DNA of 64,000 nucleotides from Pseudomonadales bacterium (GCA_022819645.1 JAJEGU010000017.1:1-64000), one strand, 5' to 3'. Positions 37,462 to 49,890 are shown, numbered from the stretch's first letter. Program-made: numbers and translations. The notes: generated by a model not told the origin, from the sequence alone.

Positions 37462-39137
37462 GCCGCCGATTCAGCTTCGTCCAGTATTTGCCTGGCATGG
37501 GCCAGCGATGCCTCGCTGAAATCCGCTCCCGCCAGCATCCTCGCCACTTCCTTCACTCTTGCCTCGGGGCCGAGTTTGCGGATTTCGCTTTGCGTGCCGG
37601 ATGCATCGCTGTGTTTGCTCACCGAATAGTGCTGATGGGCGCGGCTGGCCACCTGCGGCTGATGGGTGATGCAGAGAATCTGCGCCGCCTCGCCGAGATT
37701 CCGCAGCAAGGCCCCCACCTGGGCCGCCACGCCGCCGCCAATGCCCACATCGACTTCATCGAACACCAGGGTTGGGGTGCTGGAAGTGCGGGCGGTCACC
37801 ACCCGGATGGCGAGGCTGATGCGCGACAACTCGCCGCCGGATGCAATCTTCGCCAGCGGCCCAGCCGGCTGGCCCGGATTGGCGGCTACCAGAAACTCGA
37901 CCCGTTCCAGGCCACTGGCGCGTATCGCGCCCGGGTCCAGTTCTTCAAAGCGAATATCGAATCGGGCCTTGCCCATGCCGAGGCGGGAGATATGTTCCTC
38001 AATGGCCTGGGTCAATTCCGTTGCCCCCGCCCGGCGTTGCTCACCGACCCGGGCAGCCACCCGGGCGTATTGTTCGCGCAGCTTCCCGCCCTGCTGTTCA
38101 AGGCGCTGCAACTCCGATTCCCGACCGCGCATCTGTTCAAGATTTTCCGCAAGCGATTGCGTCAATTCGGCTAGCTCGGCGGGTCGCACCTTGTGCTTGC
38201 GCGCCATATCGTGCAATTTGCCGAGCCGCTCGTCCACCTGGGCTAGCCGTTCCGGGTCCATGGGGAAATCTTCCGCGGCGCTGCGCAGGTCGGCGGCTGC
38301 CTCTTCCAAATGGATTCCCGCCGCCGTCAGCAGCTTGATGGCATTGGCCACCGGGCCGCTGCTGCCGGGCACCTGCTCCAGCGATTGCCGCGCCCGGTGC
38401 AGACTTGCCAGGGCGTTGAACTGTTCATTGTCGGCAATATCCGCCACGGCCCCCGACAGCGCCCCAAGCGCCTCGCCGGCGCCGCTCAACCGGCGGTGTT
38501 CCTGCTCCAAGGCTTCGGCTTCGCCTTCCCCGGCCGCGAGTTCCTGCAGTTCCGCAGCCTGGTAGGCCAGCAGTTCGGCATGGCTGTCGCCGTCATCGCC
38601 CCGGAGTCGGGCCATGGTGGCTTCATTGGTTTGCCAGTCGCCATGAATGGAGCGCAACTCGGCAAGCAATTCCTCCTCGACGCAGTAATCATCAAGCAAT
38701 TCGAGTTGAGTCCGGCGCCGCATCAGGGACTGGTGTTCCTGCTGGCTGACGATATCCACCAGCAGCGAGCCAAGTTGCTGCAAGCTTGCAACGGTTATTG
38801 GCGAGTCATTGATGAAAGCCCGGGAGCGGCCATCGCCGGCAATGGTGCGGCGCAGCAGGCAGGCGCCAGTCAGGTCTTCCTGCAAGTCGTTGACCTCCAG
38901 CCATTCCCGGGCAGTGGCATTTCCAGAGAGATCGAACTCCGCAGCAATGGACATTTTCCCGGCGCCGCTGCGCACGGCAGTCTTGTCGCCCCGGCCACCG
39001 AGGGCAAGCCCGAGCGCATCAACGATAATCGACTTCCCCGCGCCGGTCTCCCCGGTCAGCGCCGAAAGCCCGGCGGGAAAGTCCACTTCGAGGCCCCGCA
39101 CCGTGGCGTAATTCTGAATGGAAAGGCGCTTCAACAT
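37446..39137 (-). CDS. recN: DNA repair protein RecN
   Basis: MLKRLSIQNYATVRGLEVDFPAGLSALTGETGAGKSIIVDALGLALGGR ... FDEVDVGIGGGVAAQVG. Confidence 0.96.
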   Translation of the reverse strand: MLKRLSIQNYATVRGLEVDFPAGLSALTGETGAGKSIIVDALGLALGGRGDKTAVRSGAGKMSIAAEFDLSGNATAREWLEVNDLQEDLTGACLLRRTIAGDGRSRAFINDSPITVASLQQLGSLLVDIVSQQEHQSLMRRRTQLELLDDYCVEEELLAELRSIHGDWQTNEATMARLRGDDGDSHAELLAYQAAELQELAAGEGEAEALEQEHRRLSGAGEALGALSGAVADIADNEQFNALASLHRARQSLEQVPGSSGPVANAIKLLTAAGIHLEEAAADLRSAAEDFPMDPERLAQVDERLGKLHDMARKHKVRPAELAELTQSLAENLEQMRGRESELQRLEQQGGKLREQYARVAARVGEQRRAGATELTQAIEEHISRLGMGKARFDIRFEELDPGAIRASGLERVEFLVAANPGQPAGPLAKIASGGELSRISLAIRVVTARTSSTPTLVFDEVDVGIGGGVAAQVGALLRNLGEAAQILCITHQPQVASRAHQHYSVSKHSDASGTQSEIRKLGPEARVKEVARMLAGADFSEASLAHARQILDEAESAAQESA

Positions 39138-39310
39138 GGCGTTGAAAGTATAAAGGAAACAGGGGACACCCACTCTACGCGAGTGGCGGTTTTCCAGAAA
39201 TCGGGACTCACAATACCGATCAATTGGCGGGACAACAGCATTCTTCGTGGATACCTGATACTCTTCCGTGCTCGAACACCCAAAATGAGACGATTCCCCA
39301 GGAGGATTCC

Positions 39311-40156
39311 ATGAGATTTGCAGTAATAGTGAGTGCAACGGCGCTGATGTTGGCGGCCTGGTCCAACGATGCGGCATTTGCGGCAGAAAACCTGTCGGCC
39401 GACGCCAGTCTGGAAGCGGTCATCAACCACGAACGCCGGGACGGGAACCGGGGCCGCGACGAATGGCGTAATCCGCTGGACACGCTGTCCTTTTTCGGAA
39501 TCGAGCCGGACATGACGATCGTTGAGGTCTTTCCCGGCAATGGCGGCTGGTATTCCCAGATCCTGACCCCGCTCACGGCCGAGCAGGGTCGTCTGATCGG
39601 CGCGACCTATCCGGAAAGCCTGTTCCGTCAATTGTTCTCCACCTGGGATGAAGCCGCTGCCGAGCGCACCGGCGCCGATATCGCCCAGATGGGCCGGTAT
39701 CTGAGTGTTGAAGGAGTCGAAAGCGCGCAACCAATAGTCGGCTACGCGATCGACGATATTCCCGACCGGGAGAACGGTCAGGCCGATGCGGTTCTCTACT
39801 TCAGGGCGATGCACCACCTGTTCCGGTTCGATGAACCGATTATCGATACGGCTCTGTCTGAAACTTACGATGTGCTCGCTCCGGGCGGTGTGGTCGGCGT
39901 GGTTCAGCACCGCGCTCCGGAAGACGCCGATCCCGAATTTGCCAGCGGCAATAACGGATACCTGAAACAGAGCGATGTCGTCGCCGCGTTCGAACGGGCA
40001 GGATTCGTTTTCGAAGAAGCCAGCGAGATAAACGCCAATCCCAACGATTCCGCCGACAGCTTCGTATGGCGTTTGCCGCCAACGACAACCGACAACCCGG
40101 ATACGCAGGCGATCGGCGAGTCGGATCGCATGACCTTGCGGTTCCGCAAGCCGTAA
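39311..40156 (+). CDS. Exported class I SAM-dependent methyltransferase-like protein
   Basis: Signal peptide; TIVEVFPGNGGWYSQILTPL ... DAVLYFRAMHHLFRFDEP. Confidence 0.8.
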   Translation: MRFAVIVSATALMLAAWSNDAAFAAENLSADASLEAVINHERRDGNRGRDEWRNPLDTLSFFGIEPDMTIVEVFPGNGGWYSQILTPLTAEQGRLIGATYPESLFRQLFSTWDEAAAERTGADIAQMGRYLSVEGVESAQPIVGYAIDDIPDRENGQADAVLYFRAMHHLFRFDEPIIDTALSETYDVLAPGGVVGVVQHRAPEDADPEFASGNNGYLKQSDVVAAFERAGFVFEEASEINANPNDSADSFVWRLPPTTTDNPDTQAIGESDRMTLRFRKP

Positions 40157-40321
40157 CAACCGCTTCAGCCTGTCCCGAAGAAGTCCCGGTTTTCCGCCGG
40201 GACTTTTTCCTTCACCGGCACGATCTCAAGCTCGTCGCCCGACTTCAGCCCGAAAAATCCACTCTTCATCCTCGCAGAATCCCCAATGATGTTTCGCGAG
40301 CACCCCTTTCCAGGCATTTCG

Positions 40322-40350
40322 CTTGAAACATCGGGGCCTGTCCCCATATA
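40322..40350 (+). promoter_or_regulatory. Canonical RpoH (sigma32) promoter of grpE
   Basis: CTTGAAA-N13-CCCCATATA. Confidence 0.88.
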
Positions 40351-40383
40351 GGGTTTCGCGGATCGTGGTTGGGACGGCGTGGC

Positions 40384-41007
40384 ATGGGCGAGACAGAAGA
40401 TTCCAGGACCGGGGAAGAGTCGTCGGCGGCGGAACCGGAGGTCAGGACAGAGCAGGCGGATACAGCCGAACAGGCCGCGGAAACCGGTTCCGAAATGTCG
40501 CTGCAAGAAGCGCTGGAGCGCCTGGCGACGGCGGAAACCGAAAGCCGCGAGGCCCGGGACAAGCTGCTGCGGGTACAGGCGGAAATGCAGAATCTGCGGC
40601 GCCGCACCGAGCAGGACATCGAGAAAGCCCACCGATTCGGCCAGGAGAAGTTCAGCAGCGAACTGCTCATGGTCATGGACAATCTCGAACGCGCCGCCGA
40701 AGCGGCGGGCAAGCACGACGATAGCGAAGCGGGCAATCAGGTGGTCAAGGCGATTCACGAAGGCGTGAACCTGACCCTGAAAAGCCTTGTCGACTGCTTC
40801 GCCAGATTCCAGATCGAAGCCGTGGACCCGGAAGGCGAGCCCTTCGACCCCGCCCTGCATCAGGCGATGTCGATTCAGGAAAACGACAAGGTGGAGCCCA
40901 ATACCGTGATTTCGGTCATGCAGAAGGGTTATACCCTGCATGGCCGGGTGCTGCGGCCAGCCATGGTGGTGGTAGCCACCGAAGCGGCCGCAAAGTCAGG
41001 TGACTGA
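40384..41007 (+). CDS. grpE: Nucleotide exchange factor GrpE
   Basis: [43 protein letters not shown] ... [16 protein letters not shown]. Confidence 0.95.
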   Translation: MGETEDSRTGEESSAAEPEVRTEQADTAEQAAETGSEMSLQEALERLATAETESREARDKLLRVQAEMQNLRRRTEQDIEKAHRFGQEKFSSELLMVMDNLERAAEAAGKHDDSEAGNQVVKAIHEGVNLTLKSLVDCFARFQIEAVDPEGEPFDPALHQAMSIQENDKVEPNTVISVMQKGYTLHGRVLRPAMVVVATEAAAKSGD

Positions 41008-41043
41008 ACCGGCCAGAATCGCGCGGAAACAGGAACCCGCGCC

Positions 41044-41072
41044 CTTGAAACTGGAAATCTCGCGGCAATATA
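41044..41072 (+). promoter_or_regulatory. RpoH-like promoter of dnaK
   Basis: CTTGAAA-N13-GGCAATATA. Confidence 0.7.
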
Positions 41073-41129
41073 CCTATTTGTGGCGGCCCGCAAGCTGAGC
41101 GGACCGCGGACTCAGTGGAGACATCGAAC

Positions 41130-43055
<1,926 letters not shown>

Positions 43056-43071
43056 GCTTGACTATTATGTA

Positions 43072-44187
43072 ATGGCAAGCAAACGCGACTATTATGATGT
43101 CCTCGGCGTAAGCAGGGACGTTGACACGGCCGAGCTGAAAAAGGCCTATCGGCGCACCGCCATGAAGCACCACCCGGATCGCAATCCGGGCGACAAGGAA
43201 TCCGAGGCCAAATTCAAGGAAGCCAGCGAGGCTTTTGAAGTCCTTTCCGACCAGCAGAAACGCTCGCGCTACGACCAGTTCGGCCATGCCGGCGTGGAAG
43301 GCCAGGCCAGCGCCGCCGGGGCGGCGGATTTCGCCGACATCTTCGGCGATATCTTTGGCGACATTTTCGGCGGGCGTCGCGGCGGCGGTCGCCACCAGGG
43401 CGCCGATTTGCAATACCATCTCGAGCTCGGCCTCGAAGAAGCCGTCCAGGGCGTATCGCGCAATATCCGCGTACCCACCCGGGTGCGCTGTACCGCCTGT
43501 GACGGCAGCGGCGCGCGCCGGGGCACCGAGCCTGTAACCTGCACCGCCTGCGGCGGCGTGGGTCAGGTCCGCATGCAGCAGGCCTTCTTTTCAGTGCAAC
43601 AGACCTGCCCCCGCTGCCGCGGCGAAGGCAAGCAGATCAAGGACCCCTGTTCCACCTGCCGTGGCGCCGGCGCCGTGGAAGAATCCCGCACCCTGTCGGT
43701 AAAAGTGCCTGCCGGCGTTGATAGCGGAGACCGCATCCGGCTTTCCGGCGAAGGCCAGGCCGGGCCCCGGGGCGGACCTTCCGGCGATCTGTACGTGAGA
43801 ATCGAAGTCAGCCGGCATCCGGTTTTCGAACGCGACGGCGCCGACCTGCACTGCGATATTCCCATCAGCTTTGTCGACGCCGCCCTCGGCAACCATCTCG
43901 AAGTGCCCACGCTCAGCGGCCGGGTAAAACTCAAGATTCCCGCGGAAACCCAGACCGGCAAACTGTTCCGCCTGCGCGGCAAGGGCATCACCCCGGTTCG
44001 CGGCGGCCCGCCCGGCGACTTGCTGTATCGCCTCGTGGTCGAAACGCCGGTCAAGCTCACTTCGCGCCAGCGCGACTTGCTCGAAGAGTTCCGCGAGATT
44101 CAGGAAGAGCAGGGCAGCAGCCAGTCGCCCAAGCGGCAAAGCTGGTTCGACGGCGTCAAGCGCTTCGTCGAAAGTCTGCGGGGCTGA
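43072..44187 (+). CDS. dnaJ: Chaperone DnaJ
   Basis: J domain with HPD; CxxCxGxG repeats ([32 protein letters not shown]). Confidence 0.97.
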   Translation: MASKRDYYDVLGVSRDVDTAELKKAYRRTAMKHHPDRNPGDKESEAKFKEASEAFEVLSDQQKRSRYDQFGHAGVEGQASAAGAADFADIFGDIFGDIFGGRRGGGRHQGADLQYHLELGLEEAVQGVSRNIRVPTRVRCTACDGSGARRGTEPVTCTACGGVGQVRMQQAFFSVQQTCPRCRGEGKQIKDPCSTCRGAGAVEESRTLSVKVPAGVDSGDRIRLSGEGQAGPRGGPSGDLYVRIEVSRHPVFERDGADLHCDIPISFVDAALGNHLEVPTLSGRVKLKIPAETQTGKLFRLRGKGITPVRGGPPGDLLYRLVVETPVKLTSRQRDLLEEFREIQEEQGSSQSPKRQSWFDGVKRFVESLRG

Positions 44188-45346
44188 AGGTCGCCGCCAA
44201 CAGCCAGGAACGCTTCAGCCGGGCCGCGTTGATCCAGACTCCGGTCACCGACATGGCGGTCATCATCAGGCCAAGAATGAACCACAGCAGCTTGCTCCAT
44301 ACGCCGCCAAAATAGCCGAAATGCAGGGGATCCGAGGCTTCCGAAATGCGCGTGTGGGAGTCGAGTTCCTCACCCCGGTAGCTGCCGAGCACATCCCCGC
44401 TTGCCGGATCGATATGGACGCCATTGGCCCGGGGCCGCACCAGCATGGCGGACAATTCTCCGTGAATCGTCAGCGGCGCGCCGGCATTGCCAGGGAACAG
44501 AATTCGGCCGGGCTCCAGGCCCGGCAGTTCACGCCTGGCGTTCTGCAGCGCAAGATCGATAGCGGCGCCGTCAAGTTGTTGTGGCAGGGCGGCATCCCTG
44601 TCGGCCATTTCCCCTGCCGCGGCGGGTAAAGGCGGCGCCCGGCCGCCAAGTTCTTCCACAAGGTACCAGAGGCTGGTGATGGCAATCAGGGCGATGAACC
44701 AGCTTCCCCACAACCCCAGCAGGCGATGCAGGTCGCCATTCCAGATTCGCGGCTTGCGCCCGAAGCGCGGCCACTTGAACAGGCCCCGCCAGAACTTCTT
44801 GTAGACCACGAAACCCGCGATCAGGGAGATCAGCAAGGGAAAGGCCAGAGCCGTCACCAGGGGTATGCCGATATGCAGGGGCAGCATGAGGTGCCGGTGG
44901 AGTTCACGGAAAAGCCGCTGCATATTGAAGAATGAAGTCATGCCCAGGGTTGCGCCGTCCGCCGGATTGAACCAGACCCGCACGAGTTCCCCGCCGGGGC
45001 TTCGGGCCAGCATTTGCAGAGCGAACCAGTTGTCCTGGAAGCGGGCAAGGTTGAGCGGCCGATACTCCGGATACTCCCGGCGCATGTTGTCGAAGGCCGC
45101 GCCCCAGGCCACCCCGTTCCCGGCGACGCGCTCCGTGGCGCGCATTTCCGGGTTCAGCAGCCAGTCGATCTCATAGCTGAAAACGGCGATGGTTCCTGTC
45201 GCCAGAATGAAGCTCATCAGCAGTGAAAGCTTGAGCCCGAGCCAGGAATGGACCGTGAACCAGAGCCGGTCCCTGGCCTGCTTTTCCGTCAGGCGTTCGT
45301 CAGCGGCCCTTTCCGCGGAGGCTCCCGGCTGGGTCGAGGCATTCAT
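44156..45346 (-). CDS. PepSY-associated transmembrane helix protein
   Basis: [43 protein letters not shown] ... [27 protein letters not shown]. Confidence 0.87.
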   Translation of the reverse strand: MNASTQPGASAERAADERLTEKQARDRLWFTVHSWLGLKLSLLMSFILATGTIAVFSYEIDWLLNPEMRATERVAGNGVAWGAAFDNMRREYPEYRPLNLARFQDNWFALQMLARSPGGELVRVWFNPADGATLGMTSFFNMQRLFRELHRHLMLPLHIGIPLVTALAFPLLISLIAGFVVYKKFWRGLFKWPRFGRKPRIWNGDLHRLLGLWGSWFIALIAITSLWYLVEELGGRAPPLPAAAGEMADRDAALPQQLDGAAIDLALQNARRELPGLEPGRILFPGNAGAPLTIHGELSAMLVRPRANGVHIDPASGDVLGSYRGEELDSHTRISEASDPLHFGYFGGVWSKLLWFILGLMMTAMSVTGVWINAARLKRSWLLAATFSPADFRRSA

Positions 45347-46530
45347 TGCGCGGCTTCAATCAGGCCGAATGCCGACAGCTTGCGGACCGCCTCGACCCGC
45401 TGGGCCATGTCAAGGGCAGCAAAGGCCGCCGGGGTAAACACTTCCCCGGACAGAAAAACTTCCAGTCCCGGCGCCGCCTCGATGGCGAAATGCAGGTTGC
45501 CGCCGGGGCCGACGATGACCGCTTCGGTTTCGCCCTGTCGCAGAATCGCTTGCAGATGTGGGCGCCGCACAAAGCGGTCGTTTTCGTTCACCGGCACTGA
45601 GGCGGCGTTCAATGCTCCCCGCAGGTCGCCGCGGCGCTGGCGCAGGAAGCTCTCGCGGAAAAACGCGAGCACTTCGTCGAAATCCGCCTGCTCGGCGAAA
45701 TCGCGACACAGCTTGCGAAACTGCTCCGCGAGCAATTCCGGATCGAAATCACGGCGGGCGAAGCCGGGCGGCAGCGAGCGGCGGAATTCTGGATTGCGCA
45801 GCGCCACTTCGGAGACGGCTTCAAGCATCAGATCTGCCCATTTCTTCACCATCAGCCCGGTGGTGACATGCAGCGAAGGAGCATCGCCGCAGCCGGAAGC
45901 ATCGTGCATCAGGCCACGGGGGATGTAGAGGCAATCGCCGGGCTCGAGCAGGAACTCCCGGTCCATCTCACCCGGGCTGTGGGCGCCGGCCTTGAAAGCT
46001 TCGCCGCGGTAGGGATTCTCCACGGGCTTCTCATACAGGCGCCACTGCTTCTGGCCCGCGAGCTGGATGATGAATACGTCGTGATCGTCGTAGTGGGTAT
46101 TGAAACCCTGGTTTCCCGGCGGTGTGAGGTAGGCATTGGTCTGCACATGGCAACTGAATACCATTTCCAGCGCGCGGCAGAAGCGGGCGAGGCTGGCGTC
46201 GCCCTGCTGCAACTGGTTGAGGATAATCGTGGCCCCGCGCTGGTAATGCCGGACCACCGCGCCCCGGTCGATGGCGCCATTGCGAAAAGTGTAGTCCGAG
46301 CGCTTGATGGCTGGTTGGCTGCGGGCCATCGACAGCGAGGAAGACGGCAATTCGGAGCTTGCGATGATCTCGTCGATGCGGTCGAGGCTGAGCAGTTCGG
46401 CAAAACGAGCGGGATCGGCGCGCCTGCAATGCAAGGCGCGCTGTTCGTAATGGCTCTCCAGAAATTCCTGTTCCGGAACCGGACCGATCAGCCAGGACAG
46501 CGGGTCCGCCATCCCGATTTTTTCCGTCAT
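45343..46530 (-). CDS. JmjC/cupin domain protein (RoxA/YcfD-like ribosomal oxygenase family)
   Basis: NAYLTPPGNQGFNTHYDDHDVFIIQLAGQKQWRLYEKP ... LYIPRGLMHDA ... SLHVTTGL. Confidence 0.85.
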   Translation of the reverse strand: MTEKIGMADPLSWLIGPVPEQEFLESHYEQRALHCRRADPARFAELLSLDRIDEIIASSELPSSSLSMARSQPAIKRSDYTFRNGAIDRGAVVRHYQRGATIILNQLQQGDASLARFCRALEMVFSCHVQTNAYLTPPGNQGFNTHYDDHDVFIIQLAGQKQWRLYEKPVENPYRGEAFKAGAHSPGEMDREFLLEPGDCLYIPRGLMHDASGCGDAPSLHVTTGLMVKKWADLMLEAVSEVALRNPEFRRSLPPGFARRDFDPELLAEQFRKLCRDFAEQADFDEVLAFFRESFLRQRRGDLRGALNAASVPVNENDRFVRRPHLQAILRQGETEAVIVGPGGNLHFAIEAAPGLEVFLSGEVFTPAAFAALDMAQRVEAVRKLSAFGLIEAAQ

Positions 46531-46536
46531 GCCGGG

Positions 46537-46703
46537 CTATGAGCCTGCGCCGTAGGAATTCACGGCTGCAAATCCGCTCTCATCCACGCCCCTGGCTGCT
46601 CGATTTCGTTGCATATTCATCAATATTCGCCTCAATCGACCGGCCAGGGGCGCGGCGATAGCGAATTTTCGCTTTCGCGAATTCCTACGGCACAGGCTCC
46701 TGG
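46537..46703 (-). repeat. Copy D of the 167-bp palindromic element (termini mutated to CTAT/CTGG)
   Basis: Same internal sequence and length as copies B and C. Confidence 0.9.
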
Positions 46704-46722
46704 GAACCTGCGCCGCAGGCTC

Positions 46723-47139
46723 CTAGTCTTCCAGGCCCCTGCCGTTGCGACCGCTGTTGTCGACGCCTTCGCCGCCGGATTGGTCGCTGGCGTCCGTACT
46801 CTCACCGCCGGACTGGTCGCTGGTGTTGGGTTCCTCCTGATCAGGCGGGTCACCGGCTTCGTTATCTTCCCCGCCGGACTGATCGCTGGCATCGGGTTCT
46901 TCGCCGCCGTACTGATCATTTGCGTCAGTATCGCCGCCACCGGACTGGTCACTGGCGTCTGTGCTTTCCCCACCCGCCTGATCGCTGCTGTCGGCGCCTT
47001 CCTGCCGCCCCAGTGCGTGGGAAGACGAGACCACTCCAAGAAAGGAAGTCGCCGACGCCACCGCCGCGGCGCCCGTCACTGCCTCCAGGAAAGACCTCCG
47101 CGTGAATTCATCCTGCTTGCCGATTTTTTCGCTGGCCAT
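46723..47139 (-). CDS. Small Tat-signal protein with about eight acidic 11-residue repeats
   Basis: FTRRSFLEAVTGAAAVASA; TDASDQSGGES-type repeats; stop TAG lies in a repeat-element terminus. Confidence 0.65.
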   Translation of the reverse strand: MASEKIGKQDEFTRRSFLEAVTGAAAVASATSFLGVVSSSHALGRQEGADSSDQAGGESTDASDQSGGGDTDANDQYGGEEPDASDQSGGEDNEAGDPPDQEEPNTSDQSGGESTDASDQSGGEGVDNSGRNGRGLED

Positions 47140-47368
47140 ATCGTTACCCCATTTGTTCCAAAAATGAATCGGCGAATGATAATGGGGTTGAGTCTCGCAT
47201 GCAACTGCGAAGTATTCTCATTTGCAATAATATAGCGCCTCTCCGGGCGACCGTGCCCTGAGTCCGTGGCGAACAGACTTTCACGGAGATAAAATCGCGC
47301 CAGGAGCTTGCGGTGCAGGCTACTGATATTGGTGGTGTTGAGCAATGGCTGTGAGGAGACCGTCCATG

Positions 47369-48496
47369 AATCCGTCAGGAAAGCGAGGTTTCGCAATCGC
47401 GTTGTCGCTGCTGTTCGCCACGAGCGGAAACGCCACTGCCCAGAGCGACGATTTTGTTTTTTACTCCGAACTGGCCAGGGACTGGTATGAGGCCGGTTCT
47501 TACTTCGAATGGCAATCCACCACGGCAAACAACAACGGCGCCGTGGTCGACGTGCATTACCAGACCTTCGGCGACCCTTCGGATCCGCAATTGCTGCTCG
47601 TGCATGGCTATCCCCGGTCCAGCTTCGACTATGAAGAAATGATCGTCCACCTGCAGAACGACTATTACATCGCCACGCTCGACTTCCCCGGCTTCGGTTT
47701 CTCCGAAAAGCCCCTGAACGACTATTCCTACCTGCTCGAAGACGACGCGCGGCTGCTTGATTACTTCCTGCGCGAGATCGTCGAGTTCGACGATTTCGCG
47801 ATGTTCACCCACGACCGCGGCGTCAGCGTCGGTCTCGTCTTCCTCGGCCACTATCTCGACGAAGACAGGCCTTATACGATCAACTATCACTTCCTCTCGA
47901 ACAGCGGCATGTTTCTGCCGCTGGCGAATCTTACTCCGGGCCAGACCGTGCTGCTCGATCCCGTGCGCGGCCCGGCCGCCACGGCGGAAGCGAAAGCCAG
48001 GCCGCGCCTGACCGAAGGCGATCCGGTGAGCGTCGCCTACGCCGACATACAGGCGTTCAACGACGGCATCGGCGCCAGGTTGCATGTCGGCAAGTACCTG
48101 CTCGAACGCGTCGCGAACGAGTATCGCTGGCTCGACAATCTGCCGCGAAGCCCTATTCCGGTCGCTTATGTGTGGGGCGCGCTGGATCCGGTCAATCCCC
48201 TTCGCACAGCCAACTACGTCTGGGCCGAGTATCTCAACGAGCGCGATGTGGAAAGTTCCTTCTGGGTTCTGCCCACCGCAAGCCACTACCCGCAACGCGA
48301 CCGCCCGGCCGAGTTGGCCAAGATCATCAAGCTCGCGCTTTCCGGCGGAGTACCGAGCCAGGAAGAGGGCGACGAATTCATGTGGACCTGGAACCGCCAG
48401 CGAACCGAACACGACGCGATTTTCGTCGGCCATTCCATCATCGAGGAAATGGAATTCGAAGGCGCCGTGGAATACACACCGCAGGGATATCGGTAA
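47369..48496 (+). CDS. Secreted alpha/beta hydrolase (epoxide hydrolase-like)
   Basis: QLLLVHGYPRSSFDYEEMI ... DFPGFGFSEKP ... FTHDRGVSVG; signal peptide. Confidence 0.85.
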   Translation, partial: NPSGKRGFAIALSLLFATSGNATAQSDDFVFYSELARDWYEAGSYFEWQSTTANNNGAVVDVHYQTFGDPSDPQLLLVHGYPRSSFDYEEMIVHLQNDYYIATLDFPGFGFSEKPLNDYSYLLEDDARLLDYFLREIVEFDDFAMFTHDRGVSVGLVFLGHYLDEDRPYTINYHFLSNSGMFLPLANLTPGQTVLLDPVRGPAATAEAKARPRLTEGDPVSVAYADIQAFNDGIGARLHVGKYLLERVANEYRWLDNLPRSPIPVAYVWGALDPVNPLRTANYVWAEYLNERDVESSFWVLPTASHYPQRDRPAELAKIIKLALSGGVPSQEEGDEFMWTWNRQRTEHDAIFVGHSIIEEMEFEGAVEYTPQGYR

Positions 48497-48545
48497 GAGT
48501 AGTACTCTTGAATATACTTGGATGTTGCCCTTATCGGCATCCCGC

Positions 48546-49796
48546 TCAGGACCAAAGCTGGCTTACCGGCATGGCGTAGAGTCGGTCGCCGGTTCTTTGG
48601 ATGCGCTCGCCGTCGTGCAGCACGATGCCGCAGGCGAACGTGTCGCCGGTAGCGTCCTGTAGGCGTTTGAGTCCTCGAAAATCTTCGGGCTTTGCTGTCA
48701 TCCCGGTTTTCACTTCTATTCCGAGAATCTTGCCGCCCCGTTCGATGACGCAGTCGACTTCGACTCCGTCCTTGTCGCGATAGTGTCTGATGGATTCGCC
48801 AACTTGCGCTCTGCCCGCCAGTTTCGTCAATTCGGCGAATACGAATCCTTCGAGCAATGCGCCGAATTTGTTTCGATCCCGCTTCAGGATTTCCACATTC
48901 ACTCCGCTCAGGGCGGAGAGCAACCCGGAATCGAGAAAGTGAAGTTTGGGAGCCTTGATGAGGCGCCTGCGGTCGTTTCGATGCCACGCGCCCAGTTTTC
49001 GAATGACGAACATTTGTTCGAGAAGCGTCAACCAGCGGTTTACGGTTTTGGCGTCAACTCCCAACGGTGAGGCCATTGCCGCAAGGTTCAACAATTGTCC
49101 GGTGCGCGCCGCGGCATGTTCCAGCAACACCGACAGTCCGTCTTGCCTCGACACTCGCGCCAGTTCGGCCACGTCGCGTTCGGCAAGCGAGCGGGCGTAG
49201 TTTTTCAGCCAAATCTCGCGTCTCGCCCCTTGCCTGCGCCGCAACGCTTCGGCATAACTTCCCGCAACCACGCGCTCCATCAGATTCCCGGTGCGCCCGG
49301 TTTCCCGCAATGCCGGGAAATCGCAATCCATGGCGCGGCTCAGAAACTGCGGCGAATCGCGCTGTTCGATTTCGGCTTGGGAAAAAGGCAAAAGCTCTAT
49401 CGTTTCCACCCTCCCCGCCAGCGAGTCTGGAGATAATGCGCCGCGAAACAGGTCCACGGAGCCGGTGATCAGGAATCGGCCCGGTCGCGAATCTTCATCG
49501 ACCGCCAGTTTGAGCGCAAGGACCAGATCGGGCGCACGTTGCACTTCATCGATAACCGCCCGGTCCAGGCTTTGGATGAAACCCGCGGGATCACTTATCG
49601 CGAATTGACGATACTGAATATCGTCGAGAGTAACGAAGGTCATGCCTTCTTCAGTGGCTATCTTGCGAGCCAGAGTTGTTTTTCCCGATTGGCGGGGGCC
49701 GACCAGGGCGACAATCCTGGCATCGCCCAACGCCATGCGAATCGGAGCCTCCGCATGGCGTCGCAGTATCTCGTCCTGTTTTGTCGGTGCCGGCAT
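48546..49796 (-). CDS. AAA ATPase with DUF4143-type C-terminus, second copy
   Basis: IVALVGPRQSGKTTLARKIA; VIDEVQRAPDLVLALKLAVDEDSRPGRFLITGSVDL; HYRDKDGVEVDCVIERGGKILGIEVK; ATG at 49796. Confidence 0.93.
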   Translation of the reverse strand: MPAPTKQDEILRRHAEAPIRMALGDARIVALVGPRQSGKTTLARKIATEEGMTFVTLDDIQYRQFAISDPAGFIQSLDRAVIDEVQRAPDLVLALKLAVDEDSRPGRFLITGSVDLFRGALSPDSLAGRVETIELLPFSQAEIEQRDSPQFLSRAMDCDFPALRETGRTGNLMERVVAGSYAEALRRRQGARREIWLKNYARSLAERDVAELARVSRQDGLSVLLEHAAARTGQLLNLAAMASPLGVDAKTVNRWLTLLEQMFVIRKLGAWHRNDRRRLIKAPKLHFLDSGLLSALSGVNVEILKRDRNKFGALLEGFVFAELTKLAGRAQVGESIRHYRDKDGVEVDCVIERGGKILGIEVKTGMTAKPEDFRGLKRLQDATGDTFACGIVLHDGERIQRTGDRLYAMPVSQLWS

Positions 49797-49802
49797 TGTG
49801 TT

Positions 49803-49890
49803 CGTCCAAACGGGAATCCGCTTCCGTCCAATCAGGAATTTACCACCGTCCAATCAGGAATGAAAGCCCGTCCAATCTGGAGTTGCAGGG
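49803..49890. repeat. Four contiguous 22-bp direct repeats immediately upstream of the DUF4143 ATPase
   Basis: CGTCCAAACGGGAATCCGCTTC / CGTCCAATCAGGAATTTACCAC / CGTCCAATCAGGAATGAAAGCC / CGTCCAATCTGGAGTTGCAGGG. Confidence 0.93.
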
